From assembly GCA_002307215.1 (NCBI GenBank), contig DBTU01000014.1:7850-51106 (forward strand): a DNA stretch of 43,257 nt, given 5' to 3'. The notes below the pieces were generated by a model. The model did no database searches. It had not been told where the DNA came from and saw only the letters and a program-made list of their open reading frames with translations. This DNA is from Lachnoclostridium sp. UBA1308 (GTDB lineage Bacteria > Bacillota > Clostridia > Lachnospirales > Lachnospiraceae). Below are positions 8,997-17,558 of this stretch, piece by piece. The stretch's first letter is position 1. Each line of letters opens with the position of its first letter. Both the position numbers and the translations under genes were made by a program.

Positions 8997-10019
8997 TGCC
9001 GGAGTAATCCCGTATCTGTCCACAAATATCTTATAAAAATAGCCCTTATTCTGATATCCGACCATATCGGCCACCGCATCTACGGTCAGCAGTGTTGTTT
9101 TCAGAAGTCGATGAGCATTCTTAAGTCTGATATCCTGTACATATTCCAGGTACGTCATGCCCGTCTTCGACTTAAGAAGCCGGTTATAGTAATCCTCATT
9201 AAAATGGAATCTGGCGACCAGTTCCTTCACGGCAATACTTGCATAATTCTCTTCAATATACTTGGTAATCTCTTCATATACCAGCCAGTTCATCTTCTTG
9301 CGCTGCTCGTTGGACAATTTAAAATCATACATGGTGCTGATATAGTGCAGTATACGCATGATAAATCCCTTGCAGATATATTGCGAGGCGGCATCCTGAT
9401 AATCCATTTCTGTCAAAAGCGAAAGCAATAACTCCTCGAGCTTTGTATCCTCCTGATTCTTTGGCTTAAAATGAAGAAATTGCTGAATATCTTTTTGCTT
9501 CATTAAAGCGGTCTGAAGGAAATTAAGGATTTTCTCTTCCCCGATATTCTCAACCATAACCTGATCAAAGATTTCATTTGCAAGTCCGATGAATAAAATC
9601 ACGCTGTTATGGTCTGCCAGATAATCCTGATGCGGGCAATTCTTGTCAATCAGACAAAGTTCACCCTGCTTAAACAATATATCATTTCCCATAATCCGCT
9701 GTCTGAATTCACCCTCCACGATATAAGCCAATTCTATGTAATCATGCGTATGATACTGTGTTCTACCTCCCTGTAGGTAAGTGCTACTATAGGTAAACGG
9801 TGGTTTATAGGGCTTAATTGTCGCCAAAAGCCTACCTTCCTCTTCCATATTCCAACAAAGGATAAAGATATCTTCCTTCTCAGTCAGGGGGAAAGTCTTG
9901 ACATCAATATGATCAGGCGAATATTCCGGGCACATAATTCGAAGTCCCATATCCGTATCAGATTCAAAACGCTCTAATTCCTTCTTCGTAATATCATAAC
10001 AATGGTCCTTCAGCCTCAT
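8982..10019 (-). CDS. AraC-family transcriptional regulator of the arabinose genes
   Basis: About 345 residues. AGAAGGA lies five bases before the ATG at 10019, which is preferred over the ATG six codons upstream. The N-terminal half has a cupin-like sensor region with QYHTHDYIELAYIVEGE and CLIDKNCPHQ. The C-terminal 100 residues carry the two helix-turn-helix motifs of the family (AVKELVARFHFNEDYYNRLLK and VDAVADMVGYQNKGYFYKIF). Direct adjacency to araA on the same strand suggests it senses L-arabinose or a related sugar and controls the araADB promoter, which is inference. It has its own promoter at 10057-10085. Confidence 0.88.
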   Translation of the reverse strand: MRLKDHCYDITKKELERFESDTDMGLRIMCPEYSPDHIDVKTFPLTEKEDIFILCWNMEEEGRLLATIKPYKPPFTYSSTYLQGGRTQYHTHDYIELAYIVEGEFRQRIMGNDILFKQGELCLIDKNCPHQDYLADHNSVILFIGLANEIFDQVMVENIGEEKILNFLQTALMKQKDIQQFLHFKPKNQEDTKLEELLLSLLTEMDYQDAASQYICKGFIMRILHYISTMYDFKLSNEQRKKMNWLVYEEITKYIEENYASIAVKELVARFHFNEDYYNRLLKSKTGMTYLEYVQDIRLKNAHRLLKTTLLTVDAVADMVGYQNKGYFYKIFVDRYGITPAKLRK

Positions 10020-10056
10020 GCTTTTCCTTCTTTCCATTCACAGGGCATTTATGATT

Positions 10057-10085
10057 ATCGTATCACAATACCATATCCCAGTCAA
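10057..10085 (-). promoter_or_regulatory. Probable promoter of the AraC-type regulator
   Basis: On the minus strand TTGACT, a 17-base spacer and TACGAT, about 40 bases before the start codon. The structured element at 10121-10273 ends 35 bases upstream of the -35 box. Confidence 0.5.
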
Positions 10086-10120
10086 TGAAACCGCTGAGTG
10101 CAAAGAATGTTTGTGTTACA

Positions 10121-10273
10121 GTTCAGCCTAGCAAGGATAGTGACAAGACCGGGAAAGAAATGTTTCCATATAGGAGCCGCTTTCGCTAAGTTGCATTACG
10201 TAATTCGTATGCAAATACTCCTATATGGAAATCATTTTTTCCCAGTCTGGATACAGCTCTTTGTTGGCTGAAC
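10121..10273. repeat. Structured inverted-repeat element, copy 1
   Basis: A 153-bp imperfect hairpin whose arms begin GTTCAGCC and end GGCTGAAC; about 56 bases of each arm pair with few mismatches. The core contains GGAGCCGCT, CGCTAAGTTGCATTACG, ATGCAAATACTCC and the inner helix TTGCAT/ATGCAA. The same core recurs at 40213-40406, with different outer stems that are again self-complementary. It is most likely a structured RNA or a small hairpin mobile element. No open frame is seen. It occupies most of the 10086-10304 gap. Confidence 0.75.
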
Positions 10274-10306
10274 TTTAATATACTTCTTTCGCACTGATTT
10301 TCCCGA

Positions 10307-10343
10307 CAAAAAATACTCCAAGAGGATTATCCGCTTGGAGTAT
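10307..10343 (-). terminator. Terminator of the permease operon
   Basis: Arms ATACTCCAAG (10313-10322) and CTTGGAGTAT (10334-10343) form a perfect 10-bp stem. On the minus strand it is followed by a run of six T. It lies 20 bases after the permease stop. Confidence 0.85.
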
Positions 10344-10362
10344 CTTTAATTATCTATGTAGT

Positions 10363-11730
10363 CTAAATCATAAACATACCTACAACGATTGTTGCTGCAA
10401 ATCCGCACAATACAGGGATTAGGTTCTTTCTTGCGAGTTCTGTCGCTTCAACACCACAGATTGCTGCAACAGGTATAACACCCCAAGGGATAATTGTTCC
10501 ACCGCCGACCCAGACAGTGACAATCTGACCTAGCGCCGCAAGTGCTGCGGTATTGATATGTCCAACAGAGGAAAAGGTCTGTGCAATCGAGCCTACCAAC
10601 GGAAGTCCGGAAAATCCTGATCCGTCCAGTCCGGTGATGAATCCAACGGTGGTTTCGGTAAGTACCATTGATAATTTAGATAACGGAATATGTGAGGAAA
10701 GCCAAAGGCCGATATCATTCAAAAGACCAGTTGCATCCGGTCCAAGCACCTTCTGTGCAAAGCCTTCACTTCCCATGAAGAAGAAGGCGGCGATGATAAT
10801 TACCGGTGCAAATATTTTCATTGCAAATTTAAAGCCTTCCTTGACATGGTCTGTTGCTGTTTCAAGAGCTTGTCCAACACCAATATCTAATATCGTGATG
10901 ATACAGGTTAATATGAGAGCGGTTCCTGCAACAAGTGCTGTAGCATCTCCACCGTTGATCTTAAAGATAATCATAATCGCGATATCTGTCATAAAGCATA
11001 ATGGCATCAATACTGCAATGAATCTGGCAAGATGCGGCTTCGTGATTTTCTTTTGTACAAACTCTGTTTTGGGTACTACCTGCATAGCCTTATTTGCTTT
11101 CATTTCCCGAAGCATCATGAAGAATGCAACACCGGCTGTTACTACGGACATTGTGATCCATAGAGGAATACTTGCTTTCATTACCTGATTCGGATCAAGA
11201 CCTGCTGCCTTTGCTGTTATAGAAGGCGCGCCCTGAATTACAAAGTCGGAGGATAGAGCGATTCCATGACCAAAGATATTCATCGACACCGCTGCCCAGA
11301 TAACCGGAAGACCAACCTCTCCGGCAACCGGAATTAAGAGTGCTCCGATTAATGCAACTGCCGGAGACGGCCAAATCAGCCAGGATACGATTAACATCGT
11401 AAAACCAATAATCCAAAAGGCTGCCTTATTGTTCTTTATAATCTTTCGGACCGGATACATCATCACCTCATCAGCCCCCAGTGCAGTCATGGCCTTTGAC
11501 ATTGAGACCACCAATGCAATTACAACGATGATGCCGAGTAGCTCTATAAAGGAATTGATAATTGCATTATTTAATACCTGTATGGATTTAACGATATTCC
11601 CGGAATAGACAAATCCAATTACAAGGATACCGGCAATACAGGGAATTACGATTTCCTTCTTAAATAGTAGTGCTAAAATTACGACTACGGTAATAATCAT
11701 ATAGGCAATATGCAATGATGTAAGTTCCAT
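10363..11730 (-). CDS. Multi-helix membrane permease, substrate unknown
   Basis: 455 residues with about eleven hydrophobic segments spread over the whole length, so an integral inner-membrane transporter. Motifs such as WLIWPSPAVALIGALLIPVAGEVGLP, NIFGHGIALSSDFVIQGAPS and GLDGSGFSGLPLVGSIAQ suggest an ion-coupled organic-anion or GntP/CitMHS-like carrier. I cannot name the family with certainty. It is the last gene after the FAD oxidoreductase (54-base gap, GAGG in front of the ATG), so it probably imports or exports the metabolite handled by this cluster. The co-directional layout and shared terminator support co-transcription. Confidence 0.7.
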   Translation of the reverse strand: MELTSLHIAYMIITVVVILALLFKKEIVIPCIAGILVIGFVYSGNIVKSIQVLNNAIINSFIELLGIIVVIALVVSMSKAMTALGADEVMMYPVRKIIKNNKAAFWIIGFTMLIVSWLIWPSPAVALIGALLIPVAGEVGLPVIWAAVSMNIFGHGIALSSDFVIQGAPSITAKAAGLDPNQVMKASIPLWITMSVVTAGVAFFMMLREMKANKAMQVVPKTEFVQKKITKPHLARFIAVLMPLCFMTDIAIMIIFKINGGDATALVAGTALILTCIITILDIGVGQALETATDHVKEGFKFAMKIFAPVIIIAAFFFMGSEGFAQKVLGPDATGLLNDIGLWLSSHIPLSKLSMVLTETTVGFITGLDGSGFSGLPLVGSIAQTFSSVGHINTAALAALGQIVTVWVGGGTIIPWGVIPVAAICGVEATELARKNLIPVLCGFAATIVVGMFMI

Positions 11731-11784
11731 AAACGTTACCTCTCTCTCTGTCCCACGGATGAATTTCCAACTTATACGCTCCCT

Positions 11785-13047
11785 TTATTCAAAAACCTTC
11801 CATAATCCTTCTTTTTTCATATTTTCTTCAATCTTTTTAATATCCATCTCATACAGTCCCAGCTCCTTCATATGATCGAGCAATACGGAACCCGAAAATG
11901 TATATTTCTTACCAAGTCCATTTTCTGTCTGCATCTCTTCATTCACATAGGCAATTGCCTCACCGATTGCCGTCCTTCTGGATAGTTCAAGCAGCGGTTC
12001 ATTTCTTAAGTAACCTACACAGTTGTAACCGGCAAGAACACCCGTTACGATAGCCTCGGTATGTCCAACTAAAAGACCTGCCTTTTCACCGGCACAAAAT
12101 AGATTCTTAACTCCCTCTACCTGTAAGGCATTGGTTCTTGGTGCCATATCAAAGAATCTCATGGAATTACCTTTCCCTCCGGCATAGGGATCTTCATAAC
12201 GGGCATTCTCAAAGCCCGGAACTTTATGAAGCTTCTCGAGTGGATAATAAGGGGTCATAAGCTTTGCATGACCGGTATCCAGTAGAATGATATTCTCTGC
12301 AAATTCCTTAAGCGCATATTGCTGACAGGCCTTCATGCTCAGGTGATCTTCTATCAGCTCTTCGGGAAGGGGAATGACTACCACCCCATCACGACTAAGG
12401 GTTTCAACAATTTCAGGTGACAGCGACTCTTTGTAAAGCTTACAAGAACCGCTCATTGCTCCGTAAGTATCTACTGCTTTTCTCCCTGTAATCTCCGGAA
12501 TACCGCAGAGGCCTGCAAGGCTGACTCTTCCACCAAAGCTTGGACATCTGATGATGCACATTGCGCAGCCGTTACCGTACTTTTTACAATTCTTCATCGG
12601 ACCGGCTGTTCCGGTTGTGTCTATAAAGGCATCTCCCTCATATACTGCACCGCTTGATGTCTGAATACTCCTAATAACCCCTTCCTCTATCTTCACCTTT
12701 GTTACTCTCTCTAAGAGCTTAACCTCAACACCGATTTCCTTTAGGTAATTTGTTATCGCGATGGGAGTCTTTGCAATATCATACAGACTTGCATGCTCAT
12801 GCCCAGGAAAGGAAACATTCGTATGCCGACAGTTATCATCAATAATTCTGAAGATATCTCCGCCACCCATAGCAATCATCTCCTCGGTTGCGGTGTACCT
12901 TCCGTTATTTCTCATGATGCCGCCGACAAGTCCGGTTCCCAAAAGCATATCTGCTCTTTCCAGTAAAACAACCTCGGCTCCATGTTTTCTCGCCATATAG
13001 GCTGCGGAGCAACCGGCCCATCCACCACCAGTAATAATTATTTTCAT
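11785..13047 (-). CDS. FAD-dependent oxidoreductase with a cysteine cluster
   Basis: About 420 residues. GGAGG stands eight bases before the ATG at 13047; a longer frame has no such site. The N-terminus, MKIIITGGGWAGCSAAYMARK, is a Rossmann FAD-binding loop, and a late FAD motif CAGEKAGLLVGHTEAIVTG closes the domain. Between them is the spacing C-X6-C-X2-C-X3-CP (CKKYGNGCAMCIIRCP), which could hold an iron-sulphur cluster (inference). It resembles GidA/HI0933-like FAD oxidoreductases rather than a named enzyme. In context it may oxidise an amino or hydroxy acid made in the upstream genes. Its leader contains a terminator hairpin between promoter and ribosome binding site, which suggests attenuation. 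Confidence 0.75.
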   Translation of the reverse strand: MKIIITGGGWAGCSAAYMARKHGAEVVLLERADMLLGTGLVGGIMRNNGRYTATEEMIAMGGGDIFRIIDDNCRHTNVSFPGHEHASLYDIAKTPIAITNYLKEIGVEVKLLERVTKVKIEEGVIRSIQTSSGAVYEGDAFIDTTGTAGPMKNCKKYGNGCAMCIIRCPSFGGRVSLAGLCGIPEITGRKAVDTYGAMSGSCKLYKESLSPEIVETLSRDGVVVIPLPEELIEDHLSMKACQQYALKEFAENIILLDTGHAKLMTPYYPLEKLHKVPGFENARYEDPYAGGKGNSMRFFDMAPRTNALQVEGVKNLFCAGEKAGLLVGHTEAIVTGVLAGYNCVGYLRNEPLLELSRRTAIGEAIAYVNEEMQTENGLGKKYTFSGSVLLDHMKELGLYEMDIKKIEENMKKEGLWKVFE

Positions 13048-13073
13048 TTGCAATCCCTCCGCCTTTCTGCGAC

Positions 13074-13118
13074 AAAAAAGCAAAGTTAGCAGTTTTTACA
13101 CCTGCCTCTTTGCTTTTT
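13074..13118 (-). terminator. Terminator hairpin in the leader of the FAD oxidoreductase
   Basis: AAAAAGCAAAG and CTTTGCTTTTT form an 11-bp stem with an additional inner GCAG/CTGC pairing. On the minus strand it ends in six T. It lies downstream of the promoter at 13153-13181 but upstream of the FAD gene, so it can end the aminotransferase operon and also attenuate the FAD-permease transcript. Confidence 0.75.
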
Positions 13119-13152
13119 GTAATATGTTCTGTTGCTGTATGTCGTTGAAAAA

Positions 13153-13181
13153 AGTATACATAATGTTACGTTTCTTTACAA
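13153..13181 (-). promoter_or_regulatory. Promoter of the FAD oxidoreductase-permease unit
   Basis: Minus strand TTGTAA, exactly 17 bases, TATACT. The hexamers and spacing are identical to the promoter at 17498-17526, and the operator-like palindrome lies at the same 32-base distance upstream. Confidence 0.7.
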
Positions 13182-13213
13182 TTAACACATTGTACACGTT
13201 TTGTCTGATATGG

Positions 13214-13228
13214 TGGACAAGATGTATA
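13214..13228. promoter_or_regulatory. Operator-like site 2 of the PucR cluster
   Basis: TGGACA-AGA-TGTATA, an imperfect version of the perfect palindrome at 17559-17573, placed 32 bases upstream of the -35 box. An activator site for the PucR-type regulator is inferred. Confidence 0.5.
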
Positions 13229-13246
13229 TCCTATTCTGAAATTTCA

Positions 13247-14470
13247 CTAGCACTGCTCAAAGTTAGGATTTTTGTCGCACTCTTCTAGGAATTCACCGAG
13301 TTCGTCAAGGGCTGCTTCCAGCTTCTCCAGTGAGGTAGCAAAGGAAATCCTGATAAAATCTTGGCACCGTTTACCTAGTCCCACACCCGGAATGACTGCA
13401 ACATGTTTTTCCTCTAACAGCTTTCCTGCAAAATCCATTCCGCTCAAGCCTGTCCTTGAGACATCAACCATGATATAAAATGCCCCTTTCGGAACTACAT
13501 AAGATAGCCTGTCCATTTGGTCCAGCCTCTGAAGCAGGTAGCTTCTTCTCTTCGCAAATTGTTCTATCATCACCTTTATTTCCTTCTTCGTAAGCTCCGT
13601 ATCCATACCCTCGGCGACCCCAATCTGAAGAAAGGTCGGTGAACAGGTGGTTGAATACTGATGTATCTTCAAGATTGCATTGATCATCTTCTCACAAGCC
13701 GCAATATAGCCAAGTCTCCATCCGGTCATCGCATAGGTTTTCGAAAATCCATTAATAATCACAGAACGCTCCTTCATCCCCGGAAATGCCGCAATTGACA
13801 TGAATACTGCGTCATCATAAACAAGTCTGCTATACATCTCATCTGAAACAATGATAAAATTATGCTTTACCGATAATTCACACAGCTGTTTTAAAATGAG
13901 TGGATCATAGACTGTCCCTGTCGGATTATTTGGATTATTGATCACTAACATTTTCGTCCGATCCGTGATGCGACTTTTGACTTCCTCAACATCAATCTCA
14001 AAGCTATTATCCCTACTTAGGTCTATGATAACCGGAACCCCTCCGCTTATTTTTATCATGTTTTCATAATTTACGAAGGCCGGAGAAAATAAGATTGCCT
14101 CATCCCCCTCATCGATGATTGACAAAATTGTATTATTGATTGCTTCGGCACCACTGCTGGTTACAAGTATTTCGGTTTGATCATCATATAAAACACCTGT
14201 CTCCTCCAGGGTTTTTTCGGCGATTTTCATCCGCAGCTTATCATACCCCCTGTTCGAGCAATAATGTGTATGATTTTGACTGATTGCGCGGATGGTCGCT
14301 TCTTTAATATCCGAGGGTGTATTAAAATCCGGTTCCCCGGCGCTCAGCGCAATAATATCTTGTCCCTGCTTTTTTAGTTCGTCCACTCTGTTTAAAACGG
14401 TACGAATCAGGGAAGGCACCACGTTGCTTACCCTATTTGAATCCTTTGTGATATCATAGTCGATTTTCAT
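13247..14470 (-). CDS. Class I/II pyridoxal-phosphate aminotransferase
   Basis: About 407 residues. GGAGG lies inside the longer frame just before the ATG at 14470, which is therefore preferred. Family landmarks are SAGEPDFNTP near the N-terminus, NNPNNPTGTVYD, SDEMYSRLVYDD and the lysine motif NGFSKTYAMTGWRLGY, where the lysine binds the cofactor; FIRISFA near the C-terminus carries the carboxylate-binding arginine. It belongs to the aspartate aminotransferase-like fold I group; the exact amino acid cannot be told from sequence. The gene follows a hydroxyacid dehydrogenase by 12 bases. Together they could interconvert amino acid, 2-oxo acid and 2-hydroxy acid (inference). Confidence 0.88.
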   Translation of the reverse strand: MKIDYDITKDSNRVSNVVPSLIRTVLNRVDELKKQGQDIIALSAGEPDFNTPSDIKEATIRAISQNHTHYCSNRGYDKLRMKIAEKTLEETGVLYDDQTEILVTSSGAEAINNTILSIIDEGDEAILFSPAFVNYENMIKISGGVPVIIDLSRDNSFEIDVEEVKSRITDRTKMLVINNPNNPTGTVYDPLILKQLCELSVKHNFIIVSDEMYSRLVYDDAVFMSIAAFPGMKERSVIINGFSKTYAMTGWRLGYIAACEKMINAILKIHQYSTTCSPTFLQIGVAEGMDTELTKKEIKVMIEQFAKRRSYLLQRLDQMDRLSYVVPKGAFYIMVDVSRTGLSGMDFAGKLLEEKHVAVIPGVGLGKRCQDFIRISFATSLEKLEAALDELGEFLEECDKNPNFEQC

Positions 14471-14482
14471 TGTTGCCTCCAT

Positions 14483-15469
14483 TCAAGTTATCTCATTGGC
14501 ACATTGTCCGCTTTTCTCATATTCATACAGGTTTTCAAAGGTTGTCATAATCATATTCTCGATTGCCGTATCCGTAAAAAAGCTCATATGTGCCGTATAG
14601 ATTACATTATCCTTTGACATCAGCTTTTTCAGTACGTTACTTTCGAAGCTGTCCGGCTCCACTTTCTTTCTGATGTAAGAAGTCTCATTGTCATACACAT
14701 CGAAGGCTGCCGCACCGAGCTTTCCGCTCTCTATTGCAGTAAGCACCGCTTCATAATCCATAAGTCCACCTCTTGCCGTATTAATCAGAACTGCGCTGTC
14801 CTTCAGGGTGGCTATCGTATCGGAGCTTATTAGCCTTTCATTTTCCTTAGTGAGCGGACAGTGCAGAATAAGGATATCACTGTCTGAAAACACCTCCGAT
14901 AAAGGACGGTAGGTCGCAAGACTCTTTACCTCCTGATTCTCATAAATATCATAGACCAGGATCCGACACCCAAAGCCATTAAGGATTTTTATGGTTTCCA
15001 ATCCGATTCGTCCTGTACCGATCACGCCTACCGTCATATTACGAAGTTCTCGGCCCTTTAAGCCATTCAGTGTAAAATCAAAGTTATCGATCATCTTCAG
15101 CTCAAGTTTCATTTTTCGAAGGGACATCAAGGCAAGACAGACCGTATGCTCGGCAATTGCATTCGGTGAATACCTGGGAACATTGGCTCCCTTTAATCCT
15201 GCGCTCTTCATGGAAACAAGATCCAAATGATCCGTCCCTGCTGCCCTTGATACAATATAGCTAACTCCGGCCTCAGCCAATTGCTCGGACTTTTCCTTCG
15301 TCACCTTGCAGTTGGTTAAAATCCATACGGCATCATAGCCTGTAAACCGACCGGCTTCGGCTGTATTAAAATCAAAGTCTGTAAACTCCAGCTCGAATCG
15401 GAACCGAGTATTGCATTCCTTGATATAATCCACCTCATCTTTATTGGTATGAAATAATATAACCTTCAT
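14483..15469 (-). CDS. D-isomer-specific 2-hydroxyacid dehydrogenase, lactate-dehydrogenase-like
   Basis: About 328 residues. Two adjacent ATGs follow GGAGG; the second (15469) has the better spacing, the first is at 15472. The NAD loop VGVIGTGRIG (about residues 148-157) is followed by the acidic residue in VYDIYE. The catalytic Arg lies in NTARGGLMDYEA and the His in IYTAHMSFFT. Such enzymes reduce 2-oxo acids to D-2-hydroxy acids with NADH, as in D-lactate dehydrogenase. It is the third gene of the minus arm, tightly packed between the AEC transporter and the aminotransferase. The substrate is unknown; a second, different member of the family heads the same operon. Confidence 0.85.
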   Translation of the reverse strand: MKVILFHTNKDEVDYIKECNTRFRFELEFTDFDFNTAEAGRFTGYDAVWILTNCKVTKEKSEQLAEAGVSYIVSRAAGTDHLDLVSMKSAGLKGANVPRYSPNAIAEHTVCLALMSLRKMKLELKMIDNFDFTLNGLKGRELRNMTVGVIGTGRIGLETIKILNGFGCRILVYDIYENQEVKSLATYRPLSEVFSDSDILILHCPLTKENERLISSDTIATLKDSAVLINTARGGLMDYEAVLTAIESGKLGAAAFDVYDNETSYIRKKVEPDSFESNVLKKLMSKDNVIYTAHMSFFTDTAIENMIMTTFENLYEYEKSGQCANEIT

Positions 15470-15482
15470 CATTAACCTCCAT

Positions 15483-16385
15483 TCAAATCAACAGCAAACT
15501 GATTACCGGTATTGTAATCAGGGAGAATATAGTACTTAGAAATACACATGAGGAGGCAAACCCGGAATCACCATTATACTTTTCAGCCAGCATTACTGTC
15601 GTGCTCCCTGCAGGCATCGCGGACAACAGTACAATCACTCCGGTCACCAACGGATCTATCTCAAATTGCTTTAATATAATCAATAATACAAGCGGAATCG
15701 CAATTAACCTTATCGCCGAATAATAGAACAACACCTTATTAAATATCTCCTTCACACGGATTTCAGCCAGAATTGATCCTATCACAATCATGGAAATAGC
15801 GGTATTACAGCTGCCAATGCCAGCCAGAGATTTTAGCGCAAAGCCCGGTAGCTTAATCTGCGTAAGCATCAGAACAAATCCGACTACCACCGCAAGGATA
15901 CAAGGATGCGTAAGTAGCTTTTTTGCTGTTGATTTCCCATCCGTCTTTGTAAATAGCGCCAGACCCGAGGACCACATGGCAAACCGAAGGGGTATCAAAG
16001 CAACCGATGCAAAGAGAAGTCCCTGGCTTCCAAAGACCGACTCGGCAATTGGATTACCCAAAAAGCCTGCATTCGAACAAATAATTGCATATCTGAGTAC
16101 AGCCTGCCTGTCTTTCCCTTCCCTTTTGAAAAGAAGCTTACTTAAAACCACGTAAAGAACTTGCGTTACCATTGCAACAATAAATACGGTGAGGCAATTC
16201 ATCAAAATGTCATAGGACCATTTGATTAAAAATGAATTCACTATATTACAGGGAAGAATAATCTCTATGATAAAATCCGTGAATTTCTTTCTATTCCCCT
16301 TCGTAATAATTCCCTTTTTCTGAGCATAGATTCCTGCCAGTATGAACAGAAACAGCGTACCCTGCAGCTCAAGCATTGATTTCAT
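15483..16385 (-). CDS. AEC-family (auxin efflux carrier-like) transporter
   Basis: 300 residues with about ten hydrophobic segments, matching the AEC family, which moves organic anions such as malate, malonate or other carboxylates. Characteristic parts are CSNAGFLGNPIAESVFG in the first half and LSAMPAGSTTVMLAEKY near the end. GGAG precedes the ATG by eight bases. It sits between two 2-hydroxyacid dehydrogenase genes with gaps of about 15 bases, so co-transcription is nearly certain. A hydroxy or oxo acid is the likely cargo (inference). Confidence 0.85.
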   Translation of the reverse strand: MKSMLELQGTLFLFILAGIYAQKKGIITKGNRKKFTDFIIEIILPCNIVNSFLIKWSYDILMNCLTVFIVAMVTQVLYVVLSKLLFKREGKDRQAVLRYAIICSNAGFLGNPIAESVFGSQGLLFASVALIPLRFAMWSSGLALFTKTDGKSTAKKLLTHPCILAVVVGFVLMLTQIKLPGFALKSLAGIGSCNTAISMIVIGSILAEIRVKEIFNKVLFYYSAIRLIAIPLVLLIILKQFEIDPLVTGVIVLLSAMPAGSTTVMLAEKYNGDSGFASSCVFLSTIFSLITIPVISLLLI

Positions 16386-16400
16386 TGCATCATCTCCAAT

Positions 16401-17426
16401 TTAATACTTATTTCCAAATTCATAGCGAAAATACTTCATCACTGCCGTGATTCCTTTGTTCTCTTCAAAGCTGTCACTTAGCTTATTTACAGGGTAAGAA
16501 ACAGGTCTTTTCTCCAGCACCTCTGAAATTCCAAGTGCAGACTGGTATGCCATTCTTTCAAGCGCCTCAGCGGTAAATGCCGCGGTATGGGGAGTAACAA
16601 TTACATGTTCCATATGTAACAAGGGATTTTCCGGCCCCGGAAGATTACCTTCAAATACATCCAGGGCAGCTCCCCGGATCCGGTGCTCCTTAAGTACTTG
16701 AATCAGTGCCTGCTCATCTATAATTTCACCCCTGCCGGTATTAATGATGAAGGCTTCCGGTTTCATTAGGGCAAGCTCTTTCTCTCCAATCATTTGCCTT
16801 GTAGAAGGGTTCCCCGGAAGATGCAGCGATAAGAAATCCGCTGAGGAAATCACTTCTTCCATGTTATCCGTCAGAAGTGCATATTCTGTCTGTTTCTTGC
16901 CAACTAATCTTCTGTTATAACCAATTACATTCATATGAAGTCCGAAGGTCGCAATCTGCGCCACCTGAGTACCGATATTGCCCATCCCGATAATACCCAG
17001 CGTTTTTCCGGAGACATCGCTGCCAAACACCTTCCTTACATCAAGGTCACCGTTTTTCATGCCGTTATTGTAATGAATGGATCTCTTTGCGAGCATCAAT
17101 ATCAGTCCGATGGCATACTCCGCCACAGAACTTTGATTCGATTCGGCAGCGTTCGTAACCTGAATTCCAAGCCTGGTTGCAGCTTCGACATCAATGCAGT
17201 CAACTCCCACTCCATGCATGGATACCACCTTCAATTTGCTTAAGGCTGCGAGAACCTTCTCTGTAAGATTACCGTTACGTGTCAGTATACCGTCACAATC
17301 GGCTCCTTCTTCTATTAAGATATCTTCCGTGATACCGGAGCCCATTTGCAGTTCATAGCCTTGTTCCTTCAGATAATCAATTCCTTTGCTATTAATAGGC
17401 TCTGTAACTAAAATTTTATAACTCAT
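16401..17426 (-). CDS. D-isomer-specific 2-hydroxyacid dehydrogenase, SerA-like
   Basis: About 341 residues starting MSYKILVTEPINSKG, seven bases after GGAGG. The open frame runs about 100 codons further upstream, but that part has no family similarity and lies in the divergent promoter region. Landmarks are GIIGMGNIGTQVAQ for NAD, NTGRGEIIDEQAL with the catalytic Arg, and VTPHTAAFT with the catalytic His. It resembles the phosphoglycerate dehydrogenase/glyoxylate reductase branch. It is the first gene of the minus arm controlled from 17498-17573. Confidence 0.87.
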   Translation of the reverse strand: MSYKILVTEPINSKGIDYLKEQGYELQMGSGITEDILIEEGADCDGILTRNGNLTEKVLAALSKLKVVSMHGVGVDCIDVEAATRLGIQVTNAAESNQSSVAEYAIGLILMLAKRSIHYNNGMKNGDLDVRKVFGSDVSGKTLGIIGMGNIGTQVAQIATFGLHMNVIGYNRRLVGKKQTEYALLTDNMEEVISSADFLSLHLPGNPSTRQMIGEKELALMKPEAFIINTGRGEIIDEQALIQVLKEHRIRGAALDVFEGNLPGPENPLLHMEHVIVTPHTAAFTAEALERMAYQSALGISEVLEKRPVSYPVNKLSDSFEENKGITAVMKYFRYEFGNKY

Positions 17427-17497
17427 GCTACACCTCCGATATGCTTCCTGCTTGATTAGCGATTCCTTTGGCAATTTCTCTGTTTTGATATAGTGCA

Positions 17498-17526
17498 AGT
17501 ATAAAAGCATGCCTATTTTCTTACAA
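17498..17526 (-). promoter_or_regulatory. Promoter of the hydroxyacid dehydrogenase operon
   Basis: Minus strand TTGTAA, 17 bases, TATACT, about 70 bases before the start codon. A GTACA-N-TGTG block lies directly upstream of the -35 box, as at the FAD promoter. Confidence 0.7.
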
Positions 17527-17558
17527 TAATCACAGTGTACTGTTATCGATAAAATCAG

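Noticed and set aside
10553..11188. Plus-strand 211-residue frame inside the permease
   Set aside because: Antisense shadow of a membrane protein gene with consistent family features on the other strand.
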